Positions 11,052 through 20,852 of a stretch of DNA of 64,000 nt are shown here, piece after piece. Made by a program: the position numbers and the translations under genes. Positions within the stretch are counted from its first letter, which is position 1. Every line of letters begins with the position of its first letter. This stretch comes from Tritrichomonas musculus (taxonomy: Eukaryota > Parabasalia > Tritrichomonadida > Tritrichomonadidae). The stretch covers positions 1,240,001 to 1,304,000 of the forward strand of contig JAPFFF010000001.1 of the NCBI GenBank assembly GCA_039105265.1, in the 5' to 3' direction. Under the pieces are notes generated by a model. It made no database searches. It was not told where the DNA came from and saw only the letters and a list, made by a program, of their open reading frames with translations.

Positions 11052-12944
11052 ATGCAATCAATTCATCAATACGCTCAAACAGGAAATACAAAAGAAATGG
11101 CCGAATTACTTAATCGAGGAGTAAACGTCGATACACTTGCTGGCGATAAATCAACTGCATTACATTTCGCGGTATTTACAGAAAAGAGCGAATCAGTACG
11201 ATTTTTACTTCAGCATGGCGCATCAATTAATATGAAAAATCAACGAGGACTCACTCCACTTCATATCGCCGCTAATTCAGGAAACGAAATTATTACAGTG
11301 CTTTTACTCGAAAATGGCGCTGACCCAAATGCAAAAGATAACTCAGTATGATTTTTCTTTTCCAAAAAAATTCGAAGAAATATGTATAGAAGACGATTTA
11401 TTATATATCATGAATTCTTTATACTTAATATTTCAATCAAAGCACATTTTTAAAAAAATACGCAGTATAGATTTTATTTCTTTCATTTTCCATTCTATAA
11501 TTAGGAATTTGAAATTAATATTATTAAATATTCACAAAATATATTACCCAAACGAACACCATTATTTTATCCTTTTTTTATTACATATTTCTTCGAATTT
11601 TTTTGGATTTTTTTTTTACAATATTTTACTAATACTTAGGATCGAACCCCATTACATTACGCCGCACGCAAAAATAGGCCCATTGTAGCACGCTTTCTTT
11701 GCAAAGAAGGCTCTGATATCCAAGCTTTTGATCGAAATGGATTCACTCCTGTTCATTGTGCCTGCGAAGTTGGTGCAATCAACTTTTTGAAGATTCTCTT
11801 TGAATTTGGCGCCAAACCGGACGTTATGGTCAAAAATTCATGGGCCCCACTTCACATAGCGGCCCAACACGAGCACAAAGAAATAGTTCAATTTTTACTT
11901 GACAAAGGGGCCAACATAGACATAACGAACTCTGGAGGAGCGACGCCACTTCACATTGCGACTCAACTCCAAACGCCTCACATGACCGAATTTCTATTGA
12001 ATCACGGAGCCAATCCAGACATACCCGACAAAGACCTAGAGACTCCACTTTTCATTGCAATAACGGCCAACCGTATCGACACCGTCAACTCTTTAATTAA
12101 TCATAAAGTTAACGTCAATCATTTGAACAAGAAAAAAACAACTCCTCTTCATTTGGCGGCCAAATTTGGATACGAAACTCTTGCGAAGATTCTTATTGAC
12201 AACTCAGCAGAGGTCAATGCTTCAGATTGCCTTAAAAACACACCATTGCACTATGCAACAATGGCTGGCAACAAATACATCGTTAGCTTGCTCATTGAAA
12301 AAGGCGCCGATACACTCGTCAAGAACAGTCAAGGCAAATCGCCGCTTTCGTTAGCCAACAACGAAATCGAAGGCATCCTTTGTAAATCATACAGAAAATT
12401 GGCATTCGCAAATATAGATAACGTGAGCCAAAAGAACGATACACAATCAGTGGCTACAGTTCATGATCAGCCTAAAATGGAAGAGGAAGAAGAAGACATT
12501 CAAATCGTGGCTTCAGCGGCACAACAACCGCCAACAAACGATGCCTACAACGAGCAAAATGATTCTCAATATAAACAGCCAAGAAAACTACAGAATGAAA
12601 GCAGAAGCGTTAATAATGATGATGCATCTCAAAAAGATTATCAACAGATCTCTGGAAGAAGTCAGAATATGGCTTCGCAATCTTCTTTCGCTACTCAAAG
12701 ATCTAAACGAAGGCCTACTCAGAAGTTGACAAAGCAACAGCAAAGAGAGTTCGCAGAGTTGAAGAAAGAAGTTGAAACAGAACTTGCTCAAATGGAAAAT
12801 TACATAAAGAAGCAATTGCAGACAATTCTTAAGGTAATTGCTGAATCAAGAAAAGAGTTTTCAGAAAAAGTTCGTAATTGTAATAATGCCGGTAACGAGG
12901 AAAGCACTGAAATTAATGACGATGATAAGACTGAAATTGAATAA
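11052..12944 (+). CDS. ankyrin-repeat protein with coiled-coil tail, split by one intron
   Basis: Two exons, 11052-11345 and 11640-12944, join in phase 0 to give about 532 residues. The splice restores a perfect ankyrin repeat: exon 1 ends ...GADPNAKDNS and exon 2 begins DRTPLHYAARKNRPIVARFL. Without splicing, exon 1 stops at once, and exon 2 codes in frame for 49 residues before its first Met. Residues 1 to ~345 are about ten canonical repeats (TPLHxAAxxG, LLxxGAdxN). Residues ~355-460 are polar and probably disordered. About 465-515 is a predicted coiled coil (LTKQQQREFAELKKEVETEL). It is probably a scaffold or adaptor; the partner is unknown. Exon 2 is richer in GC than its surroundings. 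Confidence 0.88.
11346..11639 (+). other. spliceosomal intron, 294 nt
   Basis: The 5' end reads GTATGATTTT and the 3' end ACTAATACTTAG, directly before exon 2. In parabasalids the branch-point ACTAAC and the 3' splice site are known to be fused in a 12-nt motif, and this end has that form. The intron is AT-rich with stops in all frames. Removing it restores the repeat register exactly. Confidence 0.88.
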
Positions 12945-13014
12945 GTTATTTGATTATTACTAATAAATTTTTATTGATTTTTGATTTTGCAGGAATATGC
13001 CTTTTTATTTTATT

Positions 13015-13545
13015 TAAATGATATCATCGATATTTTGTAAATAATTCTCTTCAATTGATGAGGTGTTGAATGTTACTTTCTTGATATAGGTGCATCTCAT
13101 AAAAAGGTAGGTTCCAAAAGAAATTGTTGATAGATACGTATTTTAACCTACAATAAATGGTTGTTTGACTTTTTGAATGGTTTACATCGCTCATTGAAAT
13201 ATTGTCAGATTTAAGATCTCAATAAATAATGTTTCTGTCATGATGATATTTCATCACACATCAAAATCCACAGAGGATAATCTGTCTGCCAATATCTGTT
13301 TGATTTTCTGGATCAAAATTGCTTATGACATCGAATTAGATATCATATATTAAGACTTCATTTTTTATTGCATTCTTACCTTCTTCTTTGCCATTTGAGC
13401 ATTATATGCTTTTTGAAGCATATTATTTTTTTGCTTCTTAATCAATGATTGAATAAGCAACACTAAATGCACCATGGCCAATTTCCCTTCCTTTTTTATA
13501 TTTGTTTTCATGTACTACAGATTGAGAAATTGGGTATGGATGCAT
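13015..13545 (-). pseudogene. decayed protein kinase
   Basis: On the minus strand an ATG at 13545 begins MHPYPISQSVVHENKYKKGR, continuing EIGHGAFSVAYSIID, a kinase glycine-rich loop. Further on are KKQKNNMLQKAYNAQMAKK, NEVLIYDI and KYHHDRNIIY-stop-DLKSDN, the catalytic loop. The Arg of RDLK is replaced by TGA at 13221-13219. Other in-frame stops are TGA at 13263 and TAA at 13338 (first bases). The KKQKNNM stretch is in a shifted frame, so there are about two compensating frameshifts near 13440 and 13380. GTYLFM, a remnant of the activation-segment region, follows near 13105 in another frame. It is a clear kinase relic. Confidence 0.75.
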
Positions 13546-14555
13546 TTATCCCAATTGAATTGAGTAACTTTATAAAATAAATAATAATAATAAGACAGTC
13601 ATTTTAGTCTTACTTTCAAACATTTCCAAAATTTTGAAGCATTATAAGTAGTGAAATTGCCTATATTTGATTCTCCTGATTTTCACTCAAGTAAATATTT
13701 CACCAATAGAAAACTATTCAGCTATTGCAAGCAATAGAGTAACATCTTCCTTTAAAAAGTTAAAATTTTTAGTGATTATCATTATCAAATACAACATTAT
13801 TTAATATACAATATTAAATCCATAAAAAGTGATGATATTTGTTTTGAGCAAATCCCTGTTATTAATTTGAAGTAAATGAGTTTTTCTTTTGTATTTTTCA
13901 GTGATTTTTTTTTTTTTTTATCAAGTTTCATTGTTTTAATAATTTTTGTCAAGAGCAATTTAAACTTTTTCAGAGGATAGGTCATTTAAAAGGTTTCATT
14001 GAACAACTAAACTCATCAATTTATTGTGAACTTTCTTCAAGTTTTTTTATTGAAATATAATATATTCAAAGAGGCCTTTTTATTTAAAAGTAAAGTGCCA
14101 TTGATTCATGAATAATGCTTTATTTTACATTATGTGAATTATTATGATATAATCAATTTCTTGCTTTGAAAAGATAAATAATATTTTAATGGCCTTAAAA
14201 AAACAGCTATTGTCTAAATAATTTTGTTAAATATTGATATATTCATTATTCAATCATTTGTTCAAATATAATCAAATGAATTGAGAACTTTATATAAAAT
14301 AATTCAAAAAAGTTGGCATCTGCCAATATAGTTTATATTGAAAAAGTTTTTTCAAGTATCCAAAAAGTCTCTAATTTGGAAATTTAAGATATTTTAAGTT
14401 TCAAGAAATGTAATATTTTAAAATTCAAAAGCCCAGAAAAAAAGAGAAGTAAAAACTTTTTGAAATAATTTTAATAACTTTTTAAATTGAATTTATATTA
14501 AAATTCAATTAAAAAACTAATATTTTGAATTTTCAATAATCAATTATTATATAAA
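13546..14555. other. intergenic spacer
   Basis: AT-rich. It contains AACTTTTT motifs near 14453 and 14469, shortly before the next gene, and nothing else I can name. Confidence 0.5.
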
Positions 14556-15803
14556 ATGGCTTACCAAAATTCAATGAATATGACTGTCGAAGCGTTTAAA
14601 GCTCTCACACAAAGGGTTTCAACAAACACAGCACAAGCATTACATATGTTTGAAGAAGAAAAAAAATTATTTAATTCATTAAGTAATATTAGTCAAAATT
14701 CATCAATTAAGCAAATATCAAATAGTGTAGAATATGTTTCTGGTATACCAGGTACCCAACATGATGCTATAGAACAAATAACAGGTTTAATATCATATAT
14801 CTTTCAATGTTCAACTTTATCTCTCAATCAAACAGACAAAGTTATCAATTCAATAAATGCTATATGCTCAACAACTGACGCAAAATTAAATGATCATTTA
14901 ACTGATATGTGCTCATATCTTAATCAAGTAGATTTAATAAAGAAATCGATAAAAAACAAAGATATTAAAATACCAAAAAAGCTTAGCAAATACCAAAAAT
15001 CAATTAATAGCATAGTAACTATGAAAACAAAAGTCAAAAAACCTTCCGAAGTTGTACATCTACTAGAAAAGATATCAGCCATTAGAAAAGACAATTTATT
15101 AAATCGTTCGAACTTTGTTTATACGGGAGAAAAGTGTCTCAACCAAATTTCCACCAATTCAAAAATTGTTATCGAATTAATGAAAAATGATTTCCAAAAT
15201 AAAAAAGAAATTTATCAATCATACATTAGATCAAACCAAGAAATCATTGCAAAATGCCAAGATATATCAAACCAATTTCTAAATATCCTTAATTCCATTA
15301 ATTTCCAAAAAGATTTCCAAAATTACATAAACAAGAACAAAATCATAAGGCATGACATTATACCTGAACAATTTAAGCCTCTTAATTTTGATCATGAATG
15401 CTTCTCTCAATTAGCAACTGTTACTAAAGTTCTTTCAATTCAATTGTATCCTTTTGCGATGGCAAAAGTTAAAAAAGAATTCGTTGCTAAAGATAACAAT
15501 GAATTATCAGTACAAAAAGGTAAATTAATGTTACTTATGGAGGATTTAAGCTTGCCTTGGGTTTACGTGCAGAATCCGTATACAAAAGTGATGGGTTATG
15601 CGCCTTCTTCATTTTTTGAAATCATTGGGAACGGTTTGGGCGTTCTTTTAAAAGATACCCAGTCAAAATACGATATTTTACATAAGGGAGACTATGTTGC
15701 TACTGTTGGATATATAAATGCGGGATCTTATGATATCTGCACTATTTTGGATATTATGATTAAAGTCCCAGCTTCTAATATTGGCATTATAAGCGAATTT
15801 TAA
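14556..15803 (+). CDS. BAR-like helical protein with SH3 domain
   Basis: A 415-residue protein. Residues 1 to ~280 are predicted to be almost entirely alpha-helical with long amphipathic runs, as in BAR/F-BAR membrane-curvature domains. I infer this from composition and from the SH3 partner, not from a specific motif. Residues ~298-358 are a recognisable SH3 fold: PFAMAKVKKEFVAKDNNELS, GKLMLLMEDLSLPWVYVQNP, then GYAPSSFFEIIG, matching ALYDF-like, ELS..kGd, WW-like and P-sYv positions. The last ~55 residues are unassigned. BAR-SH3 proteins link membrane bending to actin and endocytosis, a plausible role here. Confidence 0.7.
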   Translation: MAYQNSMNMTVEAFKALTQRVSTNTAQALHMFEEEKKLFNSLSNISQNSSIKQISNSVEYVSGIPGTQHDAIEQITGLISYIFQCSTLSLNQTDKVINSINAICSTTDAKLNDHLTDMCSYLNQVDLIKKSIKNKDIKIPKKLSKYQKSINSIVTMKTKVKKPSEVVHLLEKISAIRKDNLLNRSNFVYTGEKCLNQISTNSKIVIELMKNDFQNKKEIYQSYIRSNQEIIAKCQDISNQFLNILNSINFQKDFQNYINKNKIIRHDIIPEQFKPLNFDHECFSQLATVTKVLSIQLYPFAMAKVKKEFVAKDNNELSVQKGKLMLLMEDLSLPWVYVQNPYTKVMGYAPSSFFEIIGNGLGVLLKDTQSKYDILHKGDYVATVGYINAGSYDICTILDIMIKVPASNIGIISEF

Positions 15804-16343
15804 TAAAACTTATTTGTACAACTTTCTATATGTGAGTATTTAAAAAGTGGTTGATAGAACATCTCATTGAATAAATTAATATAAGCTATCTGCAAAGCTA
15901 TTGTAAGCATGAAAAATCAGATATTAAAAAGACTTTTACAAACATGAAGAAAACATTCCACTTTTTTATACATTCGGGATTGTTTTTTATATTCATAGCA
16001 TCTTGAATATAAAGAGTTGGATAAAATAAGCAAGTAATTTAATTTTATAAAGTCCATATATTTATAAAAAAAATCTTTTTGATCAAGATATTTAAATTTT
16101 AATTTTTGAATTTTATTGCTTTCTCTTTAAAAATCTTTGAATTTAATAAAAAAATTAATACAATTATATCTTATGATTAAATAAGAAACTTTTAGATTAT
16201 TTATATATTTAAATATAATTAATAGTAAATTTATTATTAAATAAAATTCATTATGTTTTTTCATTATTTAAACAAGATTTTGGAAAATTTTAAGAAGATT
16301 GTTTATATCGTTTTTTCACTTTTTGTAAGATCATCCAAAATAA
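15804..16343. other. intergenic spacer with the protease gene leader
   Basis: AT-rich. A TCATCCA element lies about 12 bp before the protease ATG and could be a trichomonad-type initiator (TCA+1-pyrimidine-W). That match is weak. Confidence 0.4.
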
Positions 16344-17300
16344 ATGTTTTCGTTCTTTGTTACATGTACCTTCTCAGTTCTATTTGCAAAACATGAGGAA
16401 AAGTCATTTTTATCATGGATGCGCAGGACAAACCAATTCTTTACAGGTGATGAATACCATTTGCGCTTCGGTATCTTTTTATCTAATTCAAGACGCGTTC
16501 AAGAATTCAACTCTGCACACAAATCATTCAAAGTTAGTGTTAACAAATTTGCTTGCTACACTCCTTCAGAATATAGAATACTCCTTGGTCTTCGAAGGCA
16601 CGTTTCAACATCAAATAGACAAAAGATTGTTAAAAAAGCAGCAGGTAATGAACCAGATTATGTTGACTGGCGCGAAAAAGGAATAGTTAACGAAATCAAA
16701 AATCAAGGACAATGCGGCTCATGTTGGGCTTTTGGATCAATTCAAGCTTGTGAATCTGCATATGCACTTGCTCACGGAACACTTAACTCTTGCTCAGAAC
16801 AAAATCTAATTGACTGCGTTCCCAATTGCTACGGATGTAATGGAGGTTTTCCAACCTCAGCTGTAAACTACGTCATTCTTAACCAAGCAGGACAATTTAA
16901 TTCAGAATCCGATTATCCATACAAAGCTGTTGAAGAAAGTTGCAAATATGATGCATCAAAGGCAATTAATAAAATTTTATCTTGGAAAAGTGGCAAAGCT
17001 GGCGATGAAGATTATTTAAAGACACTTGTTTCAAAAGGAGTTTGCGCAATTGGTATTGATGCTGCACCGTGGTCCTTCCAATCATACTCAAGTGGCATAT
17101 ATGATGAACCAGAATGTTCATCTGAGTTCCTTGATCATAGCGTTGGATTAGTTGGATATGGAACAGAAAATGGCGTTGACTACTGGATTGTTCGCAACTC
17201 TTGGGGTACTGATTGGGGTGAAAAAGGTTACATTAGAATGAGTCGCAACAAAGATAATCAGTGTGGAGTTGCTACTGATACATTTCAAGTTTATGCTTAA
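16344..17300 (+). CDS. cathepsin-L-like cysteine protease (papain family C1A)
   Basis: A complete 318-residue preproenzyme. Residues 1-15 form a short signal peptide. About 20-100 is an I29-type propeptide (FLSWMRRTNQFFTGDEYHLRF, then NKFACYTPSEY). Mature enzyme should begin near EPDYVDWREKG (~103). The active site is complete: Gln121 and Cys127 in NQGQCGSCWAF, His265 in LDHSVGLVGYG, and Asn285 in NSWGTDWGEKGYIRM. The GCNGG motif and paired cysteines are present. Trichomonads secrete or send such enzymes to lysosomes for nutrition, adhesion and host-protein digestion. The length and order are normal for the family, and nothing looks broken. Confidence 0.97.
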   Translation: MFSFFVTCTFSVLFAKHEEKSFLSWMRRTNQFFTGDEYHLRFGIFLSNSRRVQEFNSAHKSFKVSVNKFACYTPSEYRILLGLRRHVSTSNRQKIVKKAAGNEPDYVDWREKGIVNEIKNQGQCGSCWAFGSIQACESAYALAHGTLNSCSEQNLIDCVPNCYGCNGGFPTSAVNYVILNQAGQFNSESDYPYKAVEESCKYDASKAINKILSWKSGKAGDEDYLKTLVSKGVCAIGIDAAPWSFQSYSSGIYDEPECSSEFLDHSVGLVGYGTENGVDYWIVRNSWGTDWGEKGYIRMSRNKDNQCGVATDTFQVYA

Positions 17301-17416
17301 AATTATTTCAATATTTTTGCTTTCAGTTTAAATAGTTGATTTTATAAAATTTGATTAAATATTTAATGCTGAGAAATTTGAATCAAAAATAAATTTACTG
17401 ATAAATTAAATTTTTT

Positions 17417-18007
17417 TTAACAGCATCGACGACCTCCTTGATTATCTTCGCTGCCTTCTTGTTTAATGCTAACATCCGGAGAATCAGAAAGATAATTAAG
17501 AGAGATATTGGTTAAATATTTAAATACATCATTAATATTTGAACCATTTAAAGCCGACGTCTCAAAATAATTGATCTGATAATTATCAGCAATCGCTTGA
17601 GCATCGCCTTTTTTCACTACATGATCACAATCAGATTTATTTCCAACAAGAACTATTTGAATGTTAGGAACGTTAGAATCATCGACGTATTTTATCCATT
17701 TTTCTACTTTTTTAAAAGATTCTTCATTTGAAAGATCGAAAACAATTATAACACCATTAGAATTACGTAATAAATTTTTTGTAAGGGAATCAAATTTCTC
17801 TTGTCCAGCAGTATCATAAATATGAAGGCAAACGGTAGTTCCATTAATATTTTCTTTTTTAGATTGAAAATCAGCTCCAATTGTTGAGACATAATTCATT
17901 TCAAACACATCATGTACATAACGGCGAATTATCGATGTTTTTCCAACCGCAATATGGCCAATTATATGAAAATTTGCTACTTTCTTCAAAAATGAATAAA
18001 TTCCCAT
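17417..18007 (-). CDS. Rab-type small GTPase
   Basis: A 196-residue protein with all G boxes: GHIAVGKT (17-24), the switch-I threonine in STIGADF (41-47), DTAGQEKF (65-72), NKSD (123-126) and ETSAL (149-153). It ends in ...RRCC, a double-cysteine geranylgeranylation site. P-loop residues H-I-A replace the usual D-S-G, a mild oddity that does not touch the lysine or threonine. It is a membrane-traffic switch. The exact Rab subfamily cannot be decided by eye. It lies tail to tail with the cysteine protease. Confidence 0.95.
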   Translation of the reverse strand: MGIYSFLKKVANFHIIGHIAVGKTSIIRRYVHDVFEMNYVSTIGADFQSKKENINGTTVCLHIYDTAGQEKFDSLTKNLLRNSNGVIIVFDLSNEESFKKVEKWIKYVDDSNVPNIQIVLVGNKSDCDHVVKKGDAQAIADNYQINYFETSALNGSNINDVFKYLTNISLNYLSDSPDVSIKQEGSEDNQGGRRCC

Positions 18008-18223
18008 ACAAATTTTTCAAAGAGTAACGGGATTTTTCTTTTAACTTAAGGGTGTAGTTCGTTTTTCAATATCTCAGCTAATACACAATCTTAAAAAGAT
18101 TTACTTATATAATTATGATTAGTATTGATTATACATTCTTTATAACCAATAAAAAAAGTTATATTTTTAATTGAAATTGAAATCAGAAGAAAATATGTTC
18201 ACTTTTTCAAACAGTATTTTTGC

Positions 18224-19019
18224 TTAAGGACGTTGTAGGACCAAATATAATCTCATTTTTGTAGGCAAAATATCTGATTTAATATTTATTAACACAAAAC
18301 TTTATCAATTAAATTGCATTAACATTTAAATATATAATACTATTTTACCAATAATTTCAATAATTATCTCAGAAGACAATTTGCTTTCATTCAATTTTTA
18401 TGATATCGGACCTATTGAAGTATAAATTTTTGAATAAAAAAATAAATGAATTAAAAAAATACTCAATAAGAAATATTCATCAAATGATCAATTTTGATAT
18501 ATTAATAGTTCAATTGCTACATTTTTGAATTCGCATACTTCTATTCATTTGAAAGTTATGAATTTGGCTAAAACCACTTTTTTTTATCCCCTTATTTGAA
18601 TTGAATTTTTAGGTATGCAATAAATAATATAATAGTAAACTTAAAAATATCCCAAAATTTAAATTCTATTTAAGAAAAAAATATAACAAAATTTTTTCAG
18701 AATATTGATGATCATTAAAATTTTTTTCAAATTATGTAATTTTGGTCAATAGGAAAAGTGAGCAAGCAGGTACATATTTAATAAAAACCATTTATTTTTT
18801 GATTAATAAAGTCGTTCTGATGTTCTATTCATTTTAATGTCATTTTTAATTTGGAAGCTTTTCTTTCTTATACATAGGGGATCTCATTTATCATTGATTT
18901 GTTTTAATAAATATCAAATATATAATATAATAATATATTTTAGAATTACAATAACAAATTATTTACGGAGATATTTACACAAAAAGTTCAAATTATATTT
19001 GGTCCTACCACGTCCTTAA
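18224..19019. mobile_element. non-autonomous DNA transposon with 28-bp inverted ends, ~796 bp
   Basis: The left end begins TTAAGGACGTTGTAGGACCA and continues AATATAAT. The right end is its reverse complement, with one difference over 28 bp (T/G at the 11th base). Both ends carry TTAA, compatible with a TA target duplication around AGGACG...CGTCCT, as for mariner, or with a TTAA target. Trichomonad mariners such as Tvmar1 are known to have 28-bp ends. The interior has no transposase-sized reading frame, so this is a MITE or a deleted copy. The family assignment is inference from end length and TA flanks. Confidence 0.65.
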
Positions 19020-20852
19020 ACTAAGTTTTTTAATTTGTCCCTTCTTATCGTCCTCTCAAATTTGAATAAAGCTAAATATTTTTTTTTTAGTTATAATGGC
19101 ATGATTACTTTCATTCATCTCAGGTTGAGGCTCCCGCTACTACCTTAACCAATTGGGCTTAGCCCTCAAAGGCTCCCAAAGCTATTTAAAATGCATTTTT
19201 CCTGAATAAATAAGAGGTGCGAGAACTACCTTTGGTTAACCAATTTATTTCAAATTTAGATATTTATTTATACAGGTAAAATAATGTATAATTAATGTAT
19301 AATTGTTTAATTTGGTTCGCTACGAGTAATATTATATTGATTTTTAAATTGAATATGAGAAAATAAACAATTCAAATTTTAATATCTATAAAAATAAAAA
19401 AAGAGCACCAAATAATTTGTTTTTTAAGGTAATTTTTATATTTGTTTAAATAAAATAATTTAAATATTTACATTTTTAACTTTTGTAATCGTTGAGCAAT
19501 TAAAGGATTTCGATATTCGAAAATTACACAAACAAAGAATATAGCATAAAATGATATATTGTTACTAATATCAATGATATTATTTGATAACTCATAAATT
19601 AAACTATTTCTTTGGTTAAAAATTACGATTATGAAACAAAGATTCTCAAAAATATGTTTTATTGTTGTCATTTGACAAATAACTGATATGTAATTGGTTT
19701 AATAATTATTTCTCTAATGAATAATGCATGGTTTATAAAGATATAATCTGAAATTCTTGATAATTATTTATTTTATTCTTATTTATTATAATGGTCTGTT
19801 ATTATTATATTATTATTTAATTTAATGAAAGTATTAAGCGTAGAAAGTGTGAAAGTAGATTTATAAAATTATTGATGATAAGATCTGTCATCTGTTTGCT
19901 ATTTCAAGATAAAAAAAAAATATTTTTTGAAATAAACTTCGAACAAAAATTATATATTACTTTTTATTTATTTTTAATTTACTGATATTTAAGAAATATT
20001 AATAAAATATTATATAACCGAATTTGTACAGAATTTTGAGGGGATTTAAGTCAAACGAACATTGCATTGAATTTTGAGGAATTTTAATCCTAACGAACAT
20101 TTCTACTCAATTCTTTTATAACTTTTTGTGAATATAAAAAAAAAAATACGCCCGTCGAGCGGATTTAAAAATAATCATAATATAATATCATACAATATAA
20201 TTTAATTCTAATATAAAATAATTATCCCCATAAAATTAATAGTATAGATAGATATTTATGTTTTCTATAATTTTTTTGTTAAAATAAATTTATCTCATTT
20301 ATATTATAATATTATATATATATTAATTAGATATTATATCAATAATTCTATTCAGAATATGATAAAATGAATAAATAATCAATATTGTTTCAACTTCAAT
20401 CATATTCTTCAAAATATGTAAAATTTGAATTTCGACGTATGAACTTTCAAATAGTTTGATACTGATATATAATATATATAATCAATTATATACTTTATTT
20501 TATTAAAAAAATCATAAGGCTAACGAATTATTTTTTGAAAAATCAATCTTTTTTTAAAACAAAAAATACGTTATTTTAGTTCTCGCACTTCTAAAGTCAT
20601 TAATTTCATTTAAAGTCTAAAAAGTTCATTTGAAAAAATCATTAATTGCATTTAATGCCTAAAAAGTCTATTTTAATTAATCATTAATTTATTCAAAAAT
20701 CTAAAAAGATTGAATCATTCCGTCATAAAAATAATTTTTTCCCTCAAATCATTATTCATGTTTTTATAAAACAACAAAAAATAAGGTTTAAAAATAATCA
20801 TATCTCATATTCAATTCAAAAAAATCGGTCATATATAAAAAAAATTCATCAA
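19020..20852. other. long AT-rich spacer
   Basis: Mostly AT-rich. Near 19125-19200 there is a less AT-rich patch with repeated GGCTCCC and a tRNA-like AAGCCCAATTGG stretch (minus strand), but no full tRNA can be folded. Direct repeats of GAATTTTGAGG occur near 20030 and 20070. A 67-codon frame at 19671-19468 (minus) has two hydrophobic runs, but I see no support for a gene. Confidence 0.45.

Noticed and set aside
19120-19205. tRNA-like A-box (AAGCCCAATTGG, minus strand)
   Set aside because: No B box or cloverleaf could be found; repeated GGCTCCC explains the GC patch.
19468-19671. 67-codon frame with hydrophobic runs
   Set aside because: Very AT-rich region, no homology pattern and no context; likely chance.
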